Shown here: piece by piece, positions 8,091 through 15,956 of the stretch
How the letters are laid out: every line of letters starts with the position of its first letter
How positions within the stretch are numbered: the first letter of the stretch is position 1
Assembly: GCF_900002405.1 (NCBI RefSeq)
Contig: NZ_LK995471.1
Location: forward strand, 73,097-106,102
From: Actinomyces succiniciruminis
GTDB lineage: Bacteria > Actinomycetota > Actinomycetes > Actinomycetales > Actinomycetaceae
Direction of reading: 5' to 3'
Length of the DNA stretch: 33,006 nucleotides
Notes under the pieces: model-generated
Database searches by the model: none
Seen by the model: only the letters and a program-made list of their open reading frames with translations
Told to the model about the DNA's origin: nothing
Made by a program: the position numbers and the translations under genes

Positions 8091-8104
8091 CATTAGGAGA
8101 GCTG

Positions 8105-9277
8105 TTGAACACTTCCCACGCATTCGACCTTGACGCCCCACCCCTGGGTGCGCGGGCGCTCCCGGCCGCGACCGACCACGCCTTCCAGGCGCTGCGCTGG
8201 GCGGAGTTGATCGGCCCCCACGCGATCGACGAGATCAGCGCACTGACGCCGCTGCCACGCACCAATGCCGGCTGGGTCGGGGCGTACCTGCACCTGGCGC
8301 GCGGCGCCCGGACCGCGGGCAGGGACTTCGACGCCGTCGTCTATGAGCGCGCCGCCCAGTTCTTCATGAGCGGCGACGACCCGCGTCGATTCCCCATCCG
8401 GGAGCGCTTTGTGGACTTCATGCGCCACCGCTTCAGCCGTTATCCCGTCGGCGTCCCCTGCGACGGCGCCGTTCTGGCCGCATACGACCTGCCGGCCCGG
8501 GGACTCGGCCCGGGCGAGGAGCCCCACAGCACTTGGGTGGTGTTCGGCGGCTTCGACTCCTATATCGAGGAGTGGTTCCCACTGCTGGACGCCGTGGCCC
8601 GGCGGGGGCACCGCGTGATCGCGTTCGACGGGCCCGGCCAGGGCGGCGTGCTGGAGGAACAGGGGGTGCCACTCGTGGCGGAATGGGAGCGGCCGGTGTC
8701 GGCGGTTCTGGATCACTTCGACTTAAGCGATGTGACTCTGGTCGGCCTCTCCCTGGGCGGCGAGCTCGTGATCCGGGCAGCAGCCTTTGAACGACGGGCC
8801 AAGCGGGTGGTGGCTTGGGATGTGATGAACGACTTCCTCGACGTCCTCATGCAGCAGGTGGCCCCCGTACCGCCGCACGTGGGACGGGCGCTCTCCGGGC
8901 TGCCAGGTGTTCTGGTGGACGGGCTGCTCGCGCTGGCAAGTAGGCGGCCCGTCGTCCAGTGGGGCCTGGAACAGGGGATGCGAGTCACCAGCTCGAAGTC
9001 CCCGGCGCAGTTCCTGCGCTTCGCCGGGCGGCTACGGACCCGTGAGGTGTCCGAGCAGGTGCGAGGGGACGTACTTCTGCTCGCCGGCCGGCGCGACCAC
9101 TACGTACCCCTGCCCCAGCTGAACCGGCAGGCGCGTGCACTCACGGGTGCCCGGTCGGTCACCACGCGCGTATTCAACGACGCCGAGGGCTGCGCCGCTC
9201 ATTGCCAGGTTGGCAACCTGGGACTGGCGGTGCGCACCATCCTGGCCTGGGAGGAGCCGTTGCTGCACCGGGACTGA
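8105..9277 (+). CDS. Alpha/beta hydrolase, probably TetR-controlled
   Basis: A 390-residue serine hydrolase of the alpha/beta fold. The catalytic triad can be placed: Ser216 in VGLSLGGE (nucleophile elbow), Asp331 in LLAGRRDHYVP, and His366 in AAHCQVGN. The oxyanion region is likely around VVFGGFDSY (145-153). An N-terminal helical part of about 140 residues precedes the core, resembling the larger acyl-peptidase-like or FrsA-like hydrolases rather than small esterases. No signal peptide is present. The start is TTG at 8105, supported by AGGAGA five bases upstream (8095-8100). The substrate is unknown; the divergent TetR gene and paired operators suggest induction by a small molecule that it may degrade. 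A GC-rich hairpin follows. Confidence 0.85.
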   Translation: MNTSHAFDLDAPPLGARALPAATDHAFQALRWAELIGPHAIDEISALTPLPRTNAGWVGAYLHLARGARTAGRDFDAVVYERAAQFFMSGDDPRRFPIRERFVDFMRHRFSRYPVGVPCDGAVLAAYDLPARGLGPGEEPHSTWVVFGGFDSYIEEWFPLLDAVARRGHRVIAFDGPGQGGVLEEQGVPLVAEWERPVSAVLDHFDLSDVTLVGLSLGGELVIRAAAFERRAKRVVAWDVMNDFLDVLMQQVAPVPPHVGRALSGLPGVLVDGLLALASRRPVVQWGLEQGMRVTSSKSPAQFLRFAGRLRTREVSEQVRGDVLLLAGRRDHYVPLPQLNRQARALTGARSVTTRVFNDAEGCAAHCQVGNLGLAVRTILAWEEPLLHRD

Positions 9278-9318
9278 CGGATCGCGTAGGGGTTCTTGCG
9301 GGCTGGGGCGCGATGGGG

Positions 9319-9342
9319 CGGGCGCCGTTTCGCCGGCGCCCG
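9319..9342 (+). terminator. Hairpin after the hydrolase gene
   Basis: CGGGCGCC (9319-9326) pairs with GGCGCCCG (9335-9342) across an 8-base loop, 41 bases after the stop codon. It lacks a U-run, so it is a possible but unproven terminator. Confidence 0.45.
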
Positions 9343-9379
9343 TACCCCCGATACGCAGGATCCGTGGCCGCCGCGCCAT

Positions 9380-9440
9380 TTCAACCGAACTCAGCACGTA
9401 ACAACAACCGACCTCGGCACGTAACTTCAACCGACCTCGG
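9380..9440. repeat. 23-bp tandem repeat ahead of ktrA
   Basis: Two full copies and one partial copy with a 23-base period: 9380-9402, 9403-9425 and 9426-9440. The shared core is CAACCGACCTCGGCACGTAA (first copy has two changes). The unit is 80-130 bases upstream of the ktrA start. It could be a regulator-binding array or a remnant of a dispersed repeat. Confidence 0.75.
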
Positions 9441-9467
9441 TGGGAGGGGACTACCGTTGGGCACAGT

Positions 9468-9502
9468 ATCCGTCCGGACCCACAACTAATCCGTCCGGAC
9501 CC
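9468..9502. repeat. Direct repeat ATCCGTCCGGACCC, two copies
   Basis: Identical 14-mers at 9468-9481 and 9489-9502, 21 bases apart (two helical turns). Each contains the 8-bp palindrome GTCCGGAC. They end 18 bases before the ktrA start codon, in the position of an operator or a leader element. Confidence 0.65.
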
Positions 9503-9520
9503 GCACCGCCACGAGGACTC

Positions 9521-10189
9521 ATGCCTGACCGCTCCGCCTACAACGACTCGACCCTGGTGATCGGGCTCGGCCGCTTCGGCTCGGCCATGGCCGCCACTCT
9601 GGACCGCCTGGGCAGGGAGGTCCTCGCCGTCGAGCGGGATCCCGTCATCGTGCGCCAGTGGACCGGACGCATCCCGCTGGTGGAGGCGGACGCAACCGAC
9701 ATGGAGGCCCTGGAGCAGCTGGGCGCCACCGAGTTCGGCACCGCGGTGGTGGGCGTGGCCACCTCCCTAGAGGCCAGTGTGCTGATCACCGGCAACCTGG
9801 TGGACCTGGAGACCCCGCAGATCTGGGCGAAGGCCGTCTCCCGCGCGCACGGCCGCATCCTGCGGCGCATCGGCGCCCACCACGTGGTCTACCCGGAGTT
9901 CGATGCCGGGCAGCGCGCCGCCCACTTGGTATCCGGCCGCATGCTGGACTACATCGAGATGGAGAAGGGCGGCTTCACCATCGTCAAGATGCGCCCGCCC
10001 GCCGAACTGCACGGCTTCACCATCGGCGAGTCCAAGATCCGCTCCCGCTACGGGGTGACCGTCTTCGGTCTGATGAGCCCGGGCGAGCCCTTCGAGTACG
10101 CGACCCCCGCCACCCTGGTCTCCCCCGACGACGTGCTCGTGGTCGGTGGGGACGCCATGCTCCTGGAGCGCTTCGCCAACCGCGGCTGA
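9521..10189 (+). CDS. ktrA: TrkA/KtrA family potassium uptake regulatory subunit
   Basis: Cytosolic gating subunit of the Ktr K+ system, 222 residues, the usual KtrA length. The N-terminal Rossmann-type RCK domain binds nucleotide: VIGLGRFGSAMA (13-24) is the glycine-rich loop, and VERDP (about 37-41) carries the acidic residue at the end of the second strand that contacts the ribose. The C-terminal RCK_C domain covers about 140-222 (FTIGESKIRSRYGV). The ATG at 9521 (MPDRSAYN) is preceded by AGGA; a further-upstream ATG at 9440 would translate the repeat region and is unlikely. Its partner ktrB lies upstream on the same strand, separated by the TetR/hydrolase pair. A strong bidirectional terminator follows at 10206. 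Confidence 0.92.
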   Translation: MPDRSAYNDSTLVIGLGRFGSAMAATLDRLGREVLAVERDPVIVRQWTGRIPLVEADATDMEALEQLGATEFGTAVVGVATSLEASVLITGNLVDLETPQIWAKAVSRAHGRILRRIGAHHVVYPEFDAGQRAAHLVSGRMLDYIEMEKGGFTIVKMRPPAELHGFTIGESKIRSRYGVTVFGLMSPGEPFEYATPATLVSPDDVLVVGGDAMLLERFANRG

Positions 10190-10205
10190 GTCGCTCGCTT
10201 ACCCG

Positions 10206-10247
10206 TCGTCGTGCGGATCGGTCTCTACCTTCCTATCCGCACGACGA
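10206..10247. terminator. Bidirectional terminator between ktrA and the GH10 xylanase gene
   Basis: A perfect 13-bp stem, TCGTCGTGCGGAT (10206-10218) with ATCCGCACGACGA (10235-10247), and a 16-base loop in the 65-base gap of two convergent genes. A short T-containing stretch (CCTATTT) follows on the + strand. Confidence 0.78.
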
Positions 10248-10254
10248 GGGCGTC

Positions 10255-11541
10255 CTATTTCCGCAGGGTGACACTCGTCCCCGCCTGGTCCGCCGCCGCA
10301 TCGAGCTTCACCTCGCCACTGCGGTCGGCGGCAGTAACCCGATAGGTGCCGCGGAAGCCGGACAGGCGCAGCCGCCCCTCGGCGTCGGTGCGCACCGTCG
10401 TCGGCGGCGTCCACCACTGGCCCTTGACTAGGTCGTGCAGGGCCGCGTAGCTGGGCTTCAAGGTGCCGTCGGCGCGGGCGAAGCCGACCGGCGCGCCCAG
10501 CCAGGCCCCATCGTCGGTGAAGCCCCAATAGGTGATCGCCGCTACGGCGGGGTGGGAGGCGAGCGTGGTGTAGTGGCGGCGGATCTCGTCGGCCTGACGT
10601 TCCTCCCCCTCCGGGGTGCTGGGCCAGTGCGGGATCTGGTAGTCGTTCAGGTCCACGATCCCGGGCGGCATGAGGTGGCCGGAGACCAGCGTGGTCTCGG
10701 TGAAGTGCAGCGGCAGGCCGAAGCGGCTGAAGCGCTCGAGCACCTCCTGGGTGCGCTCCTCGCCCCAGTACCCCTGGTGCATGTGCGACTGCAGGCCGAT
10801 CGCGTCGATCCTCACCCCCGCCTCCAGGCAGTCCTCGATCAGGTGGGCGTACTTCTCACTCATGTTGAAGTCGTTGAGCAGCAGGAAGGCGTCGGGGTTG
10901 GCGGCGCGGGCCGTCTCGAAGGCGAGCCGCACCATCCCCACCCGACCGAGCCTGCGTGCCAGAGGGGTGATGGCGTTGTCCTCGGCGGTGAACTCCGGCA
11001 TGATCACCACCTCGTTGATGGCGTCCCAGGTGTCCACCAGGCTGCGGAAGCCAGTCGCCTCACGGGTGATGCGGGCGCGCAGCACCCGCTCGACCTCCTC
11101 CGGGTCGCGTCCCAGCAGCCACTGCGGGGCGAGCGTGTGCCAGGCCAGCGGGTGTCCCTTGACGTCGGCTCCGTGGGCGCGGATCCAGCGGGCCGCATTC
11201 GCCAGCCGCTCGGTGCACGGATGCCCCTCCTCCGGCTCGAATGAGCGCCAGTAGAAGGGCAGCGTGGCGACGTTGAACAGGTCGAAGAAGCGCTCCGTCA
11301 GCGCCTGCGCCAGTTCCGGCCGGGCCCCGCCGAACAGGCTGTCCGCATTGGAGTTCTCCCCGTTGGCAACGGCCACGAAGTCGAAGCCGATATTGCCGAT
11401 TCCCAGCTCGTGCCGGGTCTGCTCGACGACGACGTCCGTGTCCGCCAGCGGCGCCCCGTCAGGGCCGGTCACGGTGAGGACCGTTTCGGCCAGGCGGTGG
11501 CGCAGGCCCTGTGGAACGGCCACGGTGTTGACGCTTTGCAT
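10255..11541 (-). CDS. GH10 endo-1,4-beta-xylanase, cytosolic
   Basis: Retaining family-10 xylanase, 428 residues. The acid/base Glu177 is in the family motif WDAINEVV, the nucleophile Glu282 in LHFTETTL. Supporting GH10 motifs are KGHPLAWHT (128-136), LLNDFNM (221-227) and GLQSHMHQG (249-257). There is no signal peptide; the N-terminus (about 20-60) is a short beta segment and the last 55 residues after QWWTPP form a small beta domain. It therefore acts inside the cell on imported xylo-oligosaccharides. The ATG at 11541 has GGAGGAAGG upstream. It is the last gene of the xylan operon, 27 bases after the GH3 stop, and is closed by the terminator at 10206-10247. Confidence 0.93.
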   Translation of the reverse strand: MQSVNTVAVPQGLRHRLAETVLTVTGPDGAPLADTDVVVEQTRHELGIGNIGFDFVAVANGENSNADSLFGGARPELAQALTERFFDLFNVATLPFYWRSFEPEEGHPCTERLANAARWIRAHGADVKGHPLAWHTLAPQWLLGRDPEEVERVLRARITREATGFRSLVDTWDAINEVVIMPEFTAEDNAITPLARRLGRVGMVRLAFETARAANPDAFLLLNDFNMSEKYAHLIEDCLEAGVRIDAIGLQSHMHQGYWGEERTQEVLERFSRFGLPLHFTETTLVSGHLMPPGIVDLNDYQIPHWPSTPEGEERQADEIRRHYTTLASHPAVAAITYWGFTDDGAWLGAPVGFARADGTLKPSYAALHDLVKGQWWTPPTTVRTDAEGRLRLSGFRGTYRVTAADRSGEVKLDAAADQAGTSVTLRK

Positions 11542-11568
11542 GAGGCGGCCTTCCTCCGGGCGGTCGGT

Positions 11569-13932
11569 TCAGGCGGACGTGACGGATACGGGTGTGGTGA
11601 GCACGCGGCCCTCACCGACCACGCGGCGCTGCCCGGTGATTTCGACGGCGAGCTCCTCCAGCCGGTCCTCGCTGCTGGTGCCGGCGGCGAGCAGGATCTG
11701 ACCGGGTTCGACAATGCGCCGATAGTCGACGCCGGTGAAGGAGGTGCGGTCGGCGTGCACGGTGAAGGTGACCCGCTTGGACTCCCCCGCCTCCAGGTCT
11801 ACCTTGGCGAAGCCGATGAGGGTCTTCAGCGGGCGCACCACCTCGGCCACCGGGTCGGACAGGTACAACTGGACGACCTCGGCGCCGGCGCGGTCGGAGG
11901 TGTTGGTGATCGTGACCGTGTAGTCGACCTGGCCGTCCTCGTCCATCCGGGTGGCGGAGACGGCGGGGTCGGTGAGGGCGAAGGTCGAGTAGCTGAGCCC
12001 GTAGCCGAAGGGGTACAGCGGGGTGGGGTCCAGGTTGGAGATGCCGTCGGCGTGCCAGGCGAGCGGCGCCGCCAGGTAGGTGCCCGGCTGGCCGCCGCGA
12101 CCATTGGGAATGGCGACGGGCAGCCGCCCGGAGGGGTTGATCGTGCCGGTGAGCACGCCGGCGATGGCGTCGGCGCCCTCCACGCCCGGCATGAAGGCCT
12201 GCACGATGGCGGCGCAGCGGTCGGCATACTCCCCCAGCGCGTAGGGGCGCCCGGTGACCAGCACCAGCACGGTTGGGGTGCCGGTTGCCAGCACCGCCTC
12301 CAGCAGCTCCCCCTGGCGTCCGGGCAGGCCCAGGTCGACGACGTCGCAGCCCTCCCCGGAGGTGCCCCCGCCGAAGAGCCCGGCGATGTCACCGAGAGTG
12401 ACCACGGCCACGTCAGCGGCCGCGGCGGCGTCGACGGCGGCACCGAAGTCATCGGCGCGCCCGTCGATGAAGCCGACACCCCGGTGGAAGGTGGCCCCAC
12501 CGGGGCGGGCGGCGCGCAGCGCGTCGGGCAGGTCGCGGATCTCCAGCCCGGTGGTGCGGCCGCCGTCGCGGCTGAGCACGTGGTTGGGGAAGGAGTAGCA
12601 GCCCAGGAAGGAGCGCACGTCCTCCCACACCGGCCCGGACACGGCCAGGCTCGCGTCGGGGGCGAGCGGCAGCACGCCGTCGTTCTTCAGCAGAATCACC
12701 GACTCCTCCGCCAGGGCGCGGGCCACCGCCCGGTTGCCGGGAGAGTCGAGGTCGCGGCCCGCATCGACGCCGGCGGTCGGCTCCCAGTCGGCGTCGAGCA
12801 GGCCCAGCCGGGCCTTCTGGGTCAGGACCCGGACGACGGCAGTGTCGAGTTCGGCCTCGGTGAGCAGGCCGGCGTCCAGCGCCGCCTCGAGGTGGGAGTA
12901 GCAAGTGGTCTCCGGCAGTTCCACGTCCAGCCCGGCGCGTACCGCCAGCGCGGCGGCGTGGGCGTAGTCACCGGCTACGTGGTGCATGGCCTGGAGGAAG
13001 CGCACCGACCAGTAGTCGGAGACGACGGTGCCGGTGAAGCCCCAGCGCTCGCGCAGAACCTGCGTGAGCAGGTGGTGGGAGGCGGCCACCGGTTCGCCGT
13101 CGATGTCGGAGTATGAGTTCATGACGCTGGCGACGCCGCCCTCGCGTACCGCCATTTCGAAGGGCGGCAGCATGACGTCCTCCAGTTCGCGCTGGCCCAT
13201 GGACACCGGGGCGTGATTGCGGCCGGCCTTTGAGGCCGGGTAGGCGACGAAGTGCTTGAGGGTGGCGTGCACTCCCTGGGCCTGCAGGCCGCGCACGTAG
13301 GCGGTGCCGAGCGTGCCCACCAGGTACGGGTCCTCCCCGCAGGTCTCCTCCACGCGCCCCCACCGGTAGTCGCGCACGACGTCGAGCAGCGGGGCCAGGC
13401 CCTGATGCACGCCGACGGCGTGCAGGTCTGCCCCGATGCGGCCGGCCATCTGTTCCACGAGTGCGGGCCGCCAGGTGGCGCCCCAGGCGATGGCGGCCGG
13501 GTATACGGTCGCCCCCAGCGCCGTGAAACCGGTCAGGCACTCCTCGTGAGCGATGGCCGGGATGCCGAAGGCGTTGCGGGAGATCACGTCGCGTTGCAGG
13601 CGCGCCAGCTTGGCCGCTCCGTCGGCGACGCTGACGGGGTCCGTGCCGTAGATGCGGGTCAGGTGACCCAATCCGCCGTCGACGCTCTCCTCCCAGCCCT
13701 TGCGTCCGACCTTGAACGCGTCCTCCATGGGGGCGACTTGGTGAGCGGTCTCGGATGCGGCCGCCTCGTCGTCGTCACCGACGTCGACCGGCTCCGGTGC
13801 GGGCACGGTCTCTTCCTCGTCGCGCTCCCAGAAGGAGGCGAGCTGGTGGATCTTCTCCTGTCGGCTCATGACCGAAAGCAGGGCTGCGGCCCGCTGGTCG
13901 GCAGGCAGGGAGGTGTCGTTCCAGGTGTTCAC
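11569..13932 (-). CDS. bxlA: GH3 beta-xylosidase / beta-glucosidase-like exo-enzyme, cytosolic
   Basis: Family-3 glycoside hydrolase, 787 residues, with the full three-domain plan: N-terminal barrel, alpha/beta sandwich (about 400-590) and C-terminal fibronectin-III-like domain (about 670-770). The nucleophile is Asp306 in VVSDYWSV; KHF (226-228) and the DVVRDYRWGRVEETCGEDPYL region are typical substrate-pocket motifs. GLGHLTRIYGT and EECLTGF match the Streptomyces BxlA-type beta-xylosidases. No signal peptide. An acidic, Pro/Ala-rich insertion of about 30 residues (38-68) lies in the N-terminal part. The start is GTG at 13932, with GGAG six bases upstream; a TTG or ATG alternative is not needed. 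It likely releases xylose from xylo-oligosaccharides; the gene symbol is by resemblance. Confidence 0.9.
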   Translation of the reverse strand: MNTWNDTSLPADQRAAALLSVMSRQEKIHQLASFWERDEEETVPAPEPVDVGDDDEAAASETAHQVAPMEDAFKVGRKGWEESVDGGLGHLTRIYGTDPVSVADGAAKLARLQRDVISRNAFGIPAIAHEECLTGFTALGATVYPAAIAWGATWRPALVEQMAGRIGADLHAVGVHQGLAPLLDVVRDYRWGRVEETCGEDPYLVGTLGTAYVRGLQAQGVHATLKHFVAYPASKAGRNHAPVSMGQRELEDVMLPPFEMAVREGGVASVMNSYSDIDGEPVAASHHLLTQVLRERWGFTGTVVSDYWSVRFLQAMHHVAGDYAHAAALAVRAGLDVELPETTCYSHLEAALDAGLLTEAELDTAVVRVLTQKARLGLLDADWEPTAGVDAGRDLDSPGNRAVARALAEESVILLKNDGVLPLAPDASLAVSGPVWEDVRSFLGCYSFPNHVLSRDGGRTTGLEIRDLPDALRAARPGGATFHRGVGFIDGRADDFGAAVDAAAAADVAVVTLGDIAGLFGGGTSGEGCDVVDLGLPGRQGELLEAVLATGTPTVLVLVTGRPYALGEYADRCAAIVQAFMPGVEGADAIAGVLTGTINPSGRLPVAIPNGRGGQPGTYLAAPLAWHADGISNLDPTPLYPFGYGLSYSTFALTDPAVSATRMDEDGQVDYTVTITNTSDRAGAEVVQLYLSDPVAEVVRPLKTLIGFAKVDLEAGESKRVTFTVHADRTSFTGVDYRRIVEPGQILLAAGTSSEDRLEELAVEITGQRRVVGEGRVLTTPVSVTSA

Positions 13933-13971
13933 GGTTGGCTCCAGGTTGCGGTGGTTGGCGGTCGGCCTTGG

Positions 13972-14880
13972 TCAGCCCTTGACGGCGCCGGTCAGGCCGC
14001 CGACGATGCGCCGCTCGAACAGGCTGAAGACCACGAGGGCGGGGATCATGGACAGGGAGGTGAAGGCCAGGACCTGCGCGGTGTTGACCGAGTGCTCGGA
14101 GGCGAAGGCCTGGACCCCCAGCGGGAGGGTGTACTTGGCGTGGTCGGTCAGGATGAACAGCGGCAGCATGTAGGAGTTCCAGGAACCGACGAAGGTGAGG
14201 ATGCCGGTGGTGACCACGCCGGGCGCGGACAGGGGTACGACCACCCGCCAGAAGAAGCCCATGCGCCCGCAGCCGTCCAGGGAGGCGGCCTCCTCCAGCT
14301 CCTTCGGGATGGCCCGCAGGAAGGGCACCAGAATGATGACGGTCTGTGGCAGGGCGAAGGCGATGCCGGGGATGATGATGCCGGCCAGGGAGTTCATCAT
14401 GCCCAGGTTCTTGATCAGGATGTACAGGGGTGTGATGGCCACGGTCATGGGGAACATGAGCCCGGCCGCGAACAGCATGTACAGGGCGTTGCCGCCCTTG
14501 AAGGGGTAGCGCGCGATCACGAAGCTGACCATGAGCCCGAGCGTCACGGTACCGATGGTGGCGCAGGCGGCGGTGATGGTGGAGTTGCCGACCTGCTGCC
14601 AGAATCCGGAGGAGGTCAGCACCACGCGGTAGTTGTCGACCACCCAGGGATCGGGCAGGCCGGCGGGATCGGAAGTGATCTGCGAGTTGTTGCGGAAGCC
14701 GCCGAGGATCACGTAGGCGACCGGGGCGAGCAGGGCCGCAATCACCAGCGCGGCCACCAGGTAGACCACGGGGCTGGCCCAGGCGGGCTTGACCTTGGCG
14801 GAGCGGACGCGGCGGCGCGCACTGGCCGGCGCGGGCGCGGCGGGGTCGAGAGGCTTGATGGAGGATGCGGCGGCGGTCAT
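13972..14880 (-). CDS. ABC xylo-oligosaccharide permease, MalG type (BxlG-like)
   Basis: Membrane subunit of 302 residues. A cytosolic Pro/Ala/Arg-rich tail (1-33) precedes the first helix (about 35-58). The EAA loop is at about 198-220 (EEAASLDGCG, then VVVPLSAPG). The C-terminus FERRIVGGLTGAVKG is the standard MalG ending. The ATG overlaps the stop of the preceding permease gene (ATGA), so the two are translationally coupled. It is followed after 39 bases by the GH3 gene. This arrangement (binding protein, two permeases, beta-xylosidase) mirrors the Streptomyces bxlEFGA operon, so xylobiose and longer xylo-oligosaccharides are the probable substrates. Confidence 0.92.
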   Translation of the reverse strand: MTAAASSIKPLDPAAPAPASARRRVRSAKVKPAWASPVVYLVAALVIAALLAPVAYVILGGFRNNSQITSDPAGLPDPWVVDNYRVVLTSSGFWQQVGNSTITAACATIGTVTLGLMVSFVIARYPFKGGNALYMLFAAGLMFPMTVAITPLYILIKNLGMMNSLAGIIIPGIAFALPQTVIILVPFLRAIPKELEEAASLDGCGRMGFFWRVVVPLSAPGVVTTGILTFVGSWNSYMLPLFILTDHAKYTLPLGVQAFASEHSVNTAQVLAFTSLSMIPALVVFSLFERRIVGGLTGAVKG

Positions 14881-15863
14881 CGGCTGCTCCCGGTCAGTGC
14901 GCCCTCGGTGTCACGGCGCAGGACGAATCGTTGATAGGTCAGGGCGATCACCAGGGAGATCAAGAACAGCACGACGGCGACGGCGTTCCCGTAGCCGTAG
15001 TTGCCGCTCATACGCCCGTTGACCACCATGTAGGTCGCCATCGTGGAAGTACCCGCGGTGGAGGAGATGTACTGGCCCCAGATGATGTAGACCAGGTCGA
15101 ACAGCTGTAGGGAACCGATGATCGACAGGAAGCCCCACATGCGCATGGTCGGGCCTAGCAGCGGAATGGTGATCTTGCGCTGGATCTGCCAGTAGGAGGC
15201 GCCATCAACCTTGGCGGCCTCGGTCAGTTCCTCGGGAATGCCCTGCATACCGGCCAGGAAGATGATGACGGCGAAGCCGGCGTACTTCCAGGTGAGGATG
15301 AACAGCAGGACGGTCAGGGCGGTCTTGGGGTCGGAGATCCAGTCGTTGACGAGGCCGCTGAGCCCGAGCTTGCGCAGCAGTCCGTTCATGGCGCCGTCGG
15401 TCTGCAGGATCAGGCCCCAGGCGGTGCCGGCGATAACCTCGGAAATGACGTAGGGGATGAAGATCAGCACGCGGATCAGCGACTGCCCACGCATCTTCTT
15501 GTTCAGCAGCAGCGCCAGCAGCAGGGCGAAGGGCCCCTGCAGGGCGAGTGAGCCGACCACAACGATGGCGTTGTGGCGCAGCACGTTGTGGAACTCGGGG
15601 TCGGTGAGGATGGTGCGATAGTTGTCGAAGCCGACGAAGTTGGTGGGGACGCCGAAGCCCTTCCACTTGAAGAAGCCGTAGTAGGCGGCCATGATCACCG
15701 GCAGGATGACGAAGGTGATGAACAGGATGACGGCGGGGGCGGACAGGGCCGTGATCTCCATACGGTCCCGCCAGGACAGGGCGTTGGGGCTCCGCCGTTT
15801 CCGGCCCCGCTGCTTGCCCTGTTCCGCCGTACCGGCGGGCAGCGTAGCGGTTGCAGCTGTCAT
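14877..15863 (-). CDS. ABC xylo-oligosaccharide permease, MalF type (BxlF-like)
   Basis: Membrane subunit of 328 residues from the chosen ATG at 15863 (MTAATATLPAG). Upstream in-frame ATGs at 15881 and further back fall inside the intercistronic hairpin and have no ribosome site, but this start also lacks a strong one. The N-terminus is basic (GKQRGRKRRS), followed by the first helix (about 40-62). The EAA loop reads EAAKVDGASYW, then ITIPLLGPT. Six helices are expected from the hydrophobic pattern. It lies between the binding-protein gene and the MalG-type partner, overlapping the latter by 4 bases. Confidence 0.9.
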   Translation of the reverse strand: MTAATATLPAGTAEQGKQRGRKRRSPNALSWRDRMEITALSAPAVILFITFVILPVIMAAYYGFFKWKGFGVPTNFVGFDNYRTILTDPEFHNVLRHNAIVVVGSLALQGPFALLLALLLNKKMRGQSLIRVLIFIPYVISEVIAGTAWGLILQTDGAMNGLLRKLGLSGLVNDWISDPKTALTVLLFILTWKYAGFAVIIFLAGMQGIPEELTEAAKVDGASYWQIQRKITIPLLGPTMRMWGFLSIIGSLQLFDLVYIIWGQYISSTAGTSTMATYMVVNGRMSGNYGYGNAVAVVLFLISLVIALTYQRFVLRRDTEGALTGSSR

Positions 15864-15886
15864 GTGAGGGTCTCGTTTCATGCGTT

Positions 15887-15929
15887 GGCCGCGGCGCACC
15901 CAGAGCACGCTTCTGGGCGCGCCGCGGCC
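15887..15929 (-). other. Intercistronic hairpin between binding-protein and permease genes
   Basis: GGCCGCGGCGC (15887-15897) pairs with GCGCCGCGGCC (15919-15929), then a single mismatch and CCCAGA/TCTGGG extend it to 17 bp in total, with a 7-base loop. Such hairpins after binding-protein genes often protect the upstream mRNA or reduce readthrough, giving more binding protein than permease. Confidence 0.75.
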
Positions 15930-15956
15930 TGGTGGTTGGAGCGGAAAGAGGAGGGC

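Noticed and set aside
11410-13116. 568-codon open frame on the + strand opposite the GH3 gene
   Set aside because: It is antisense to a complete GH3 enzyme, rich in Gly, Val, Gln and His, has no domain motifs, and is a usual by-product of high-GC codon bias.
13252-14934. 560-codon open frame on the + strand opposite GH3 and permease genes
   Set aside because: It spans two real genes and their gap on the other strand, has low-complexity Gly/Asp/His composition and no ribosome site.
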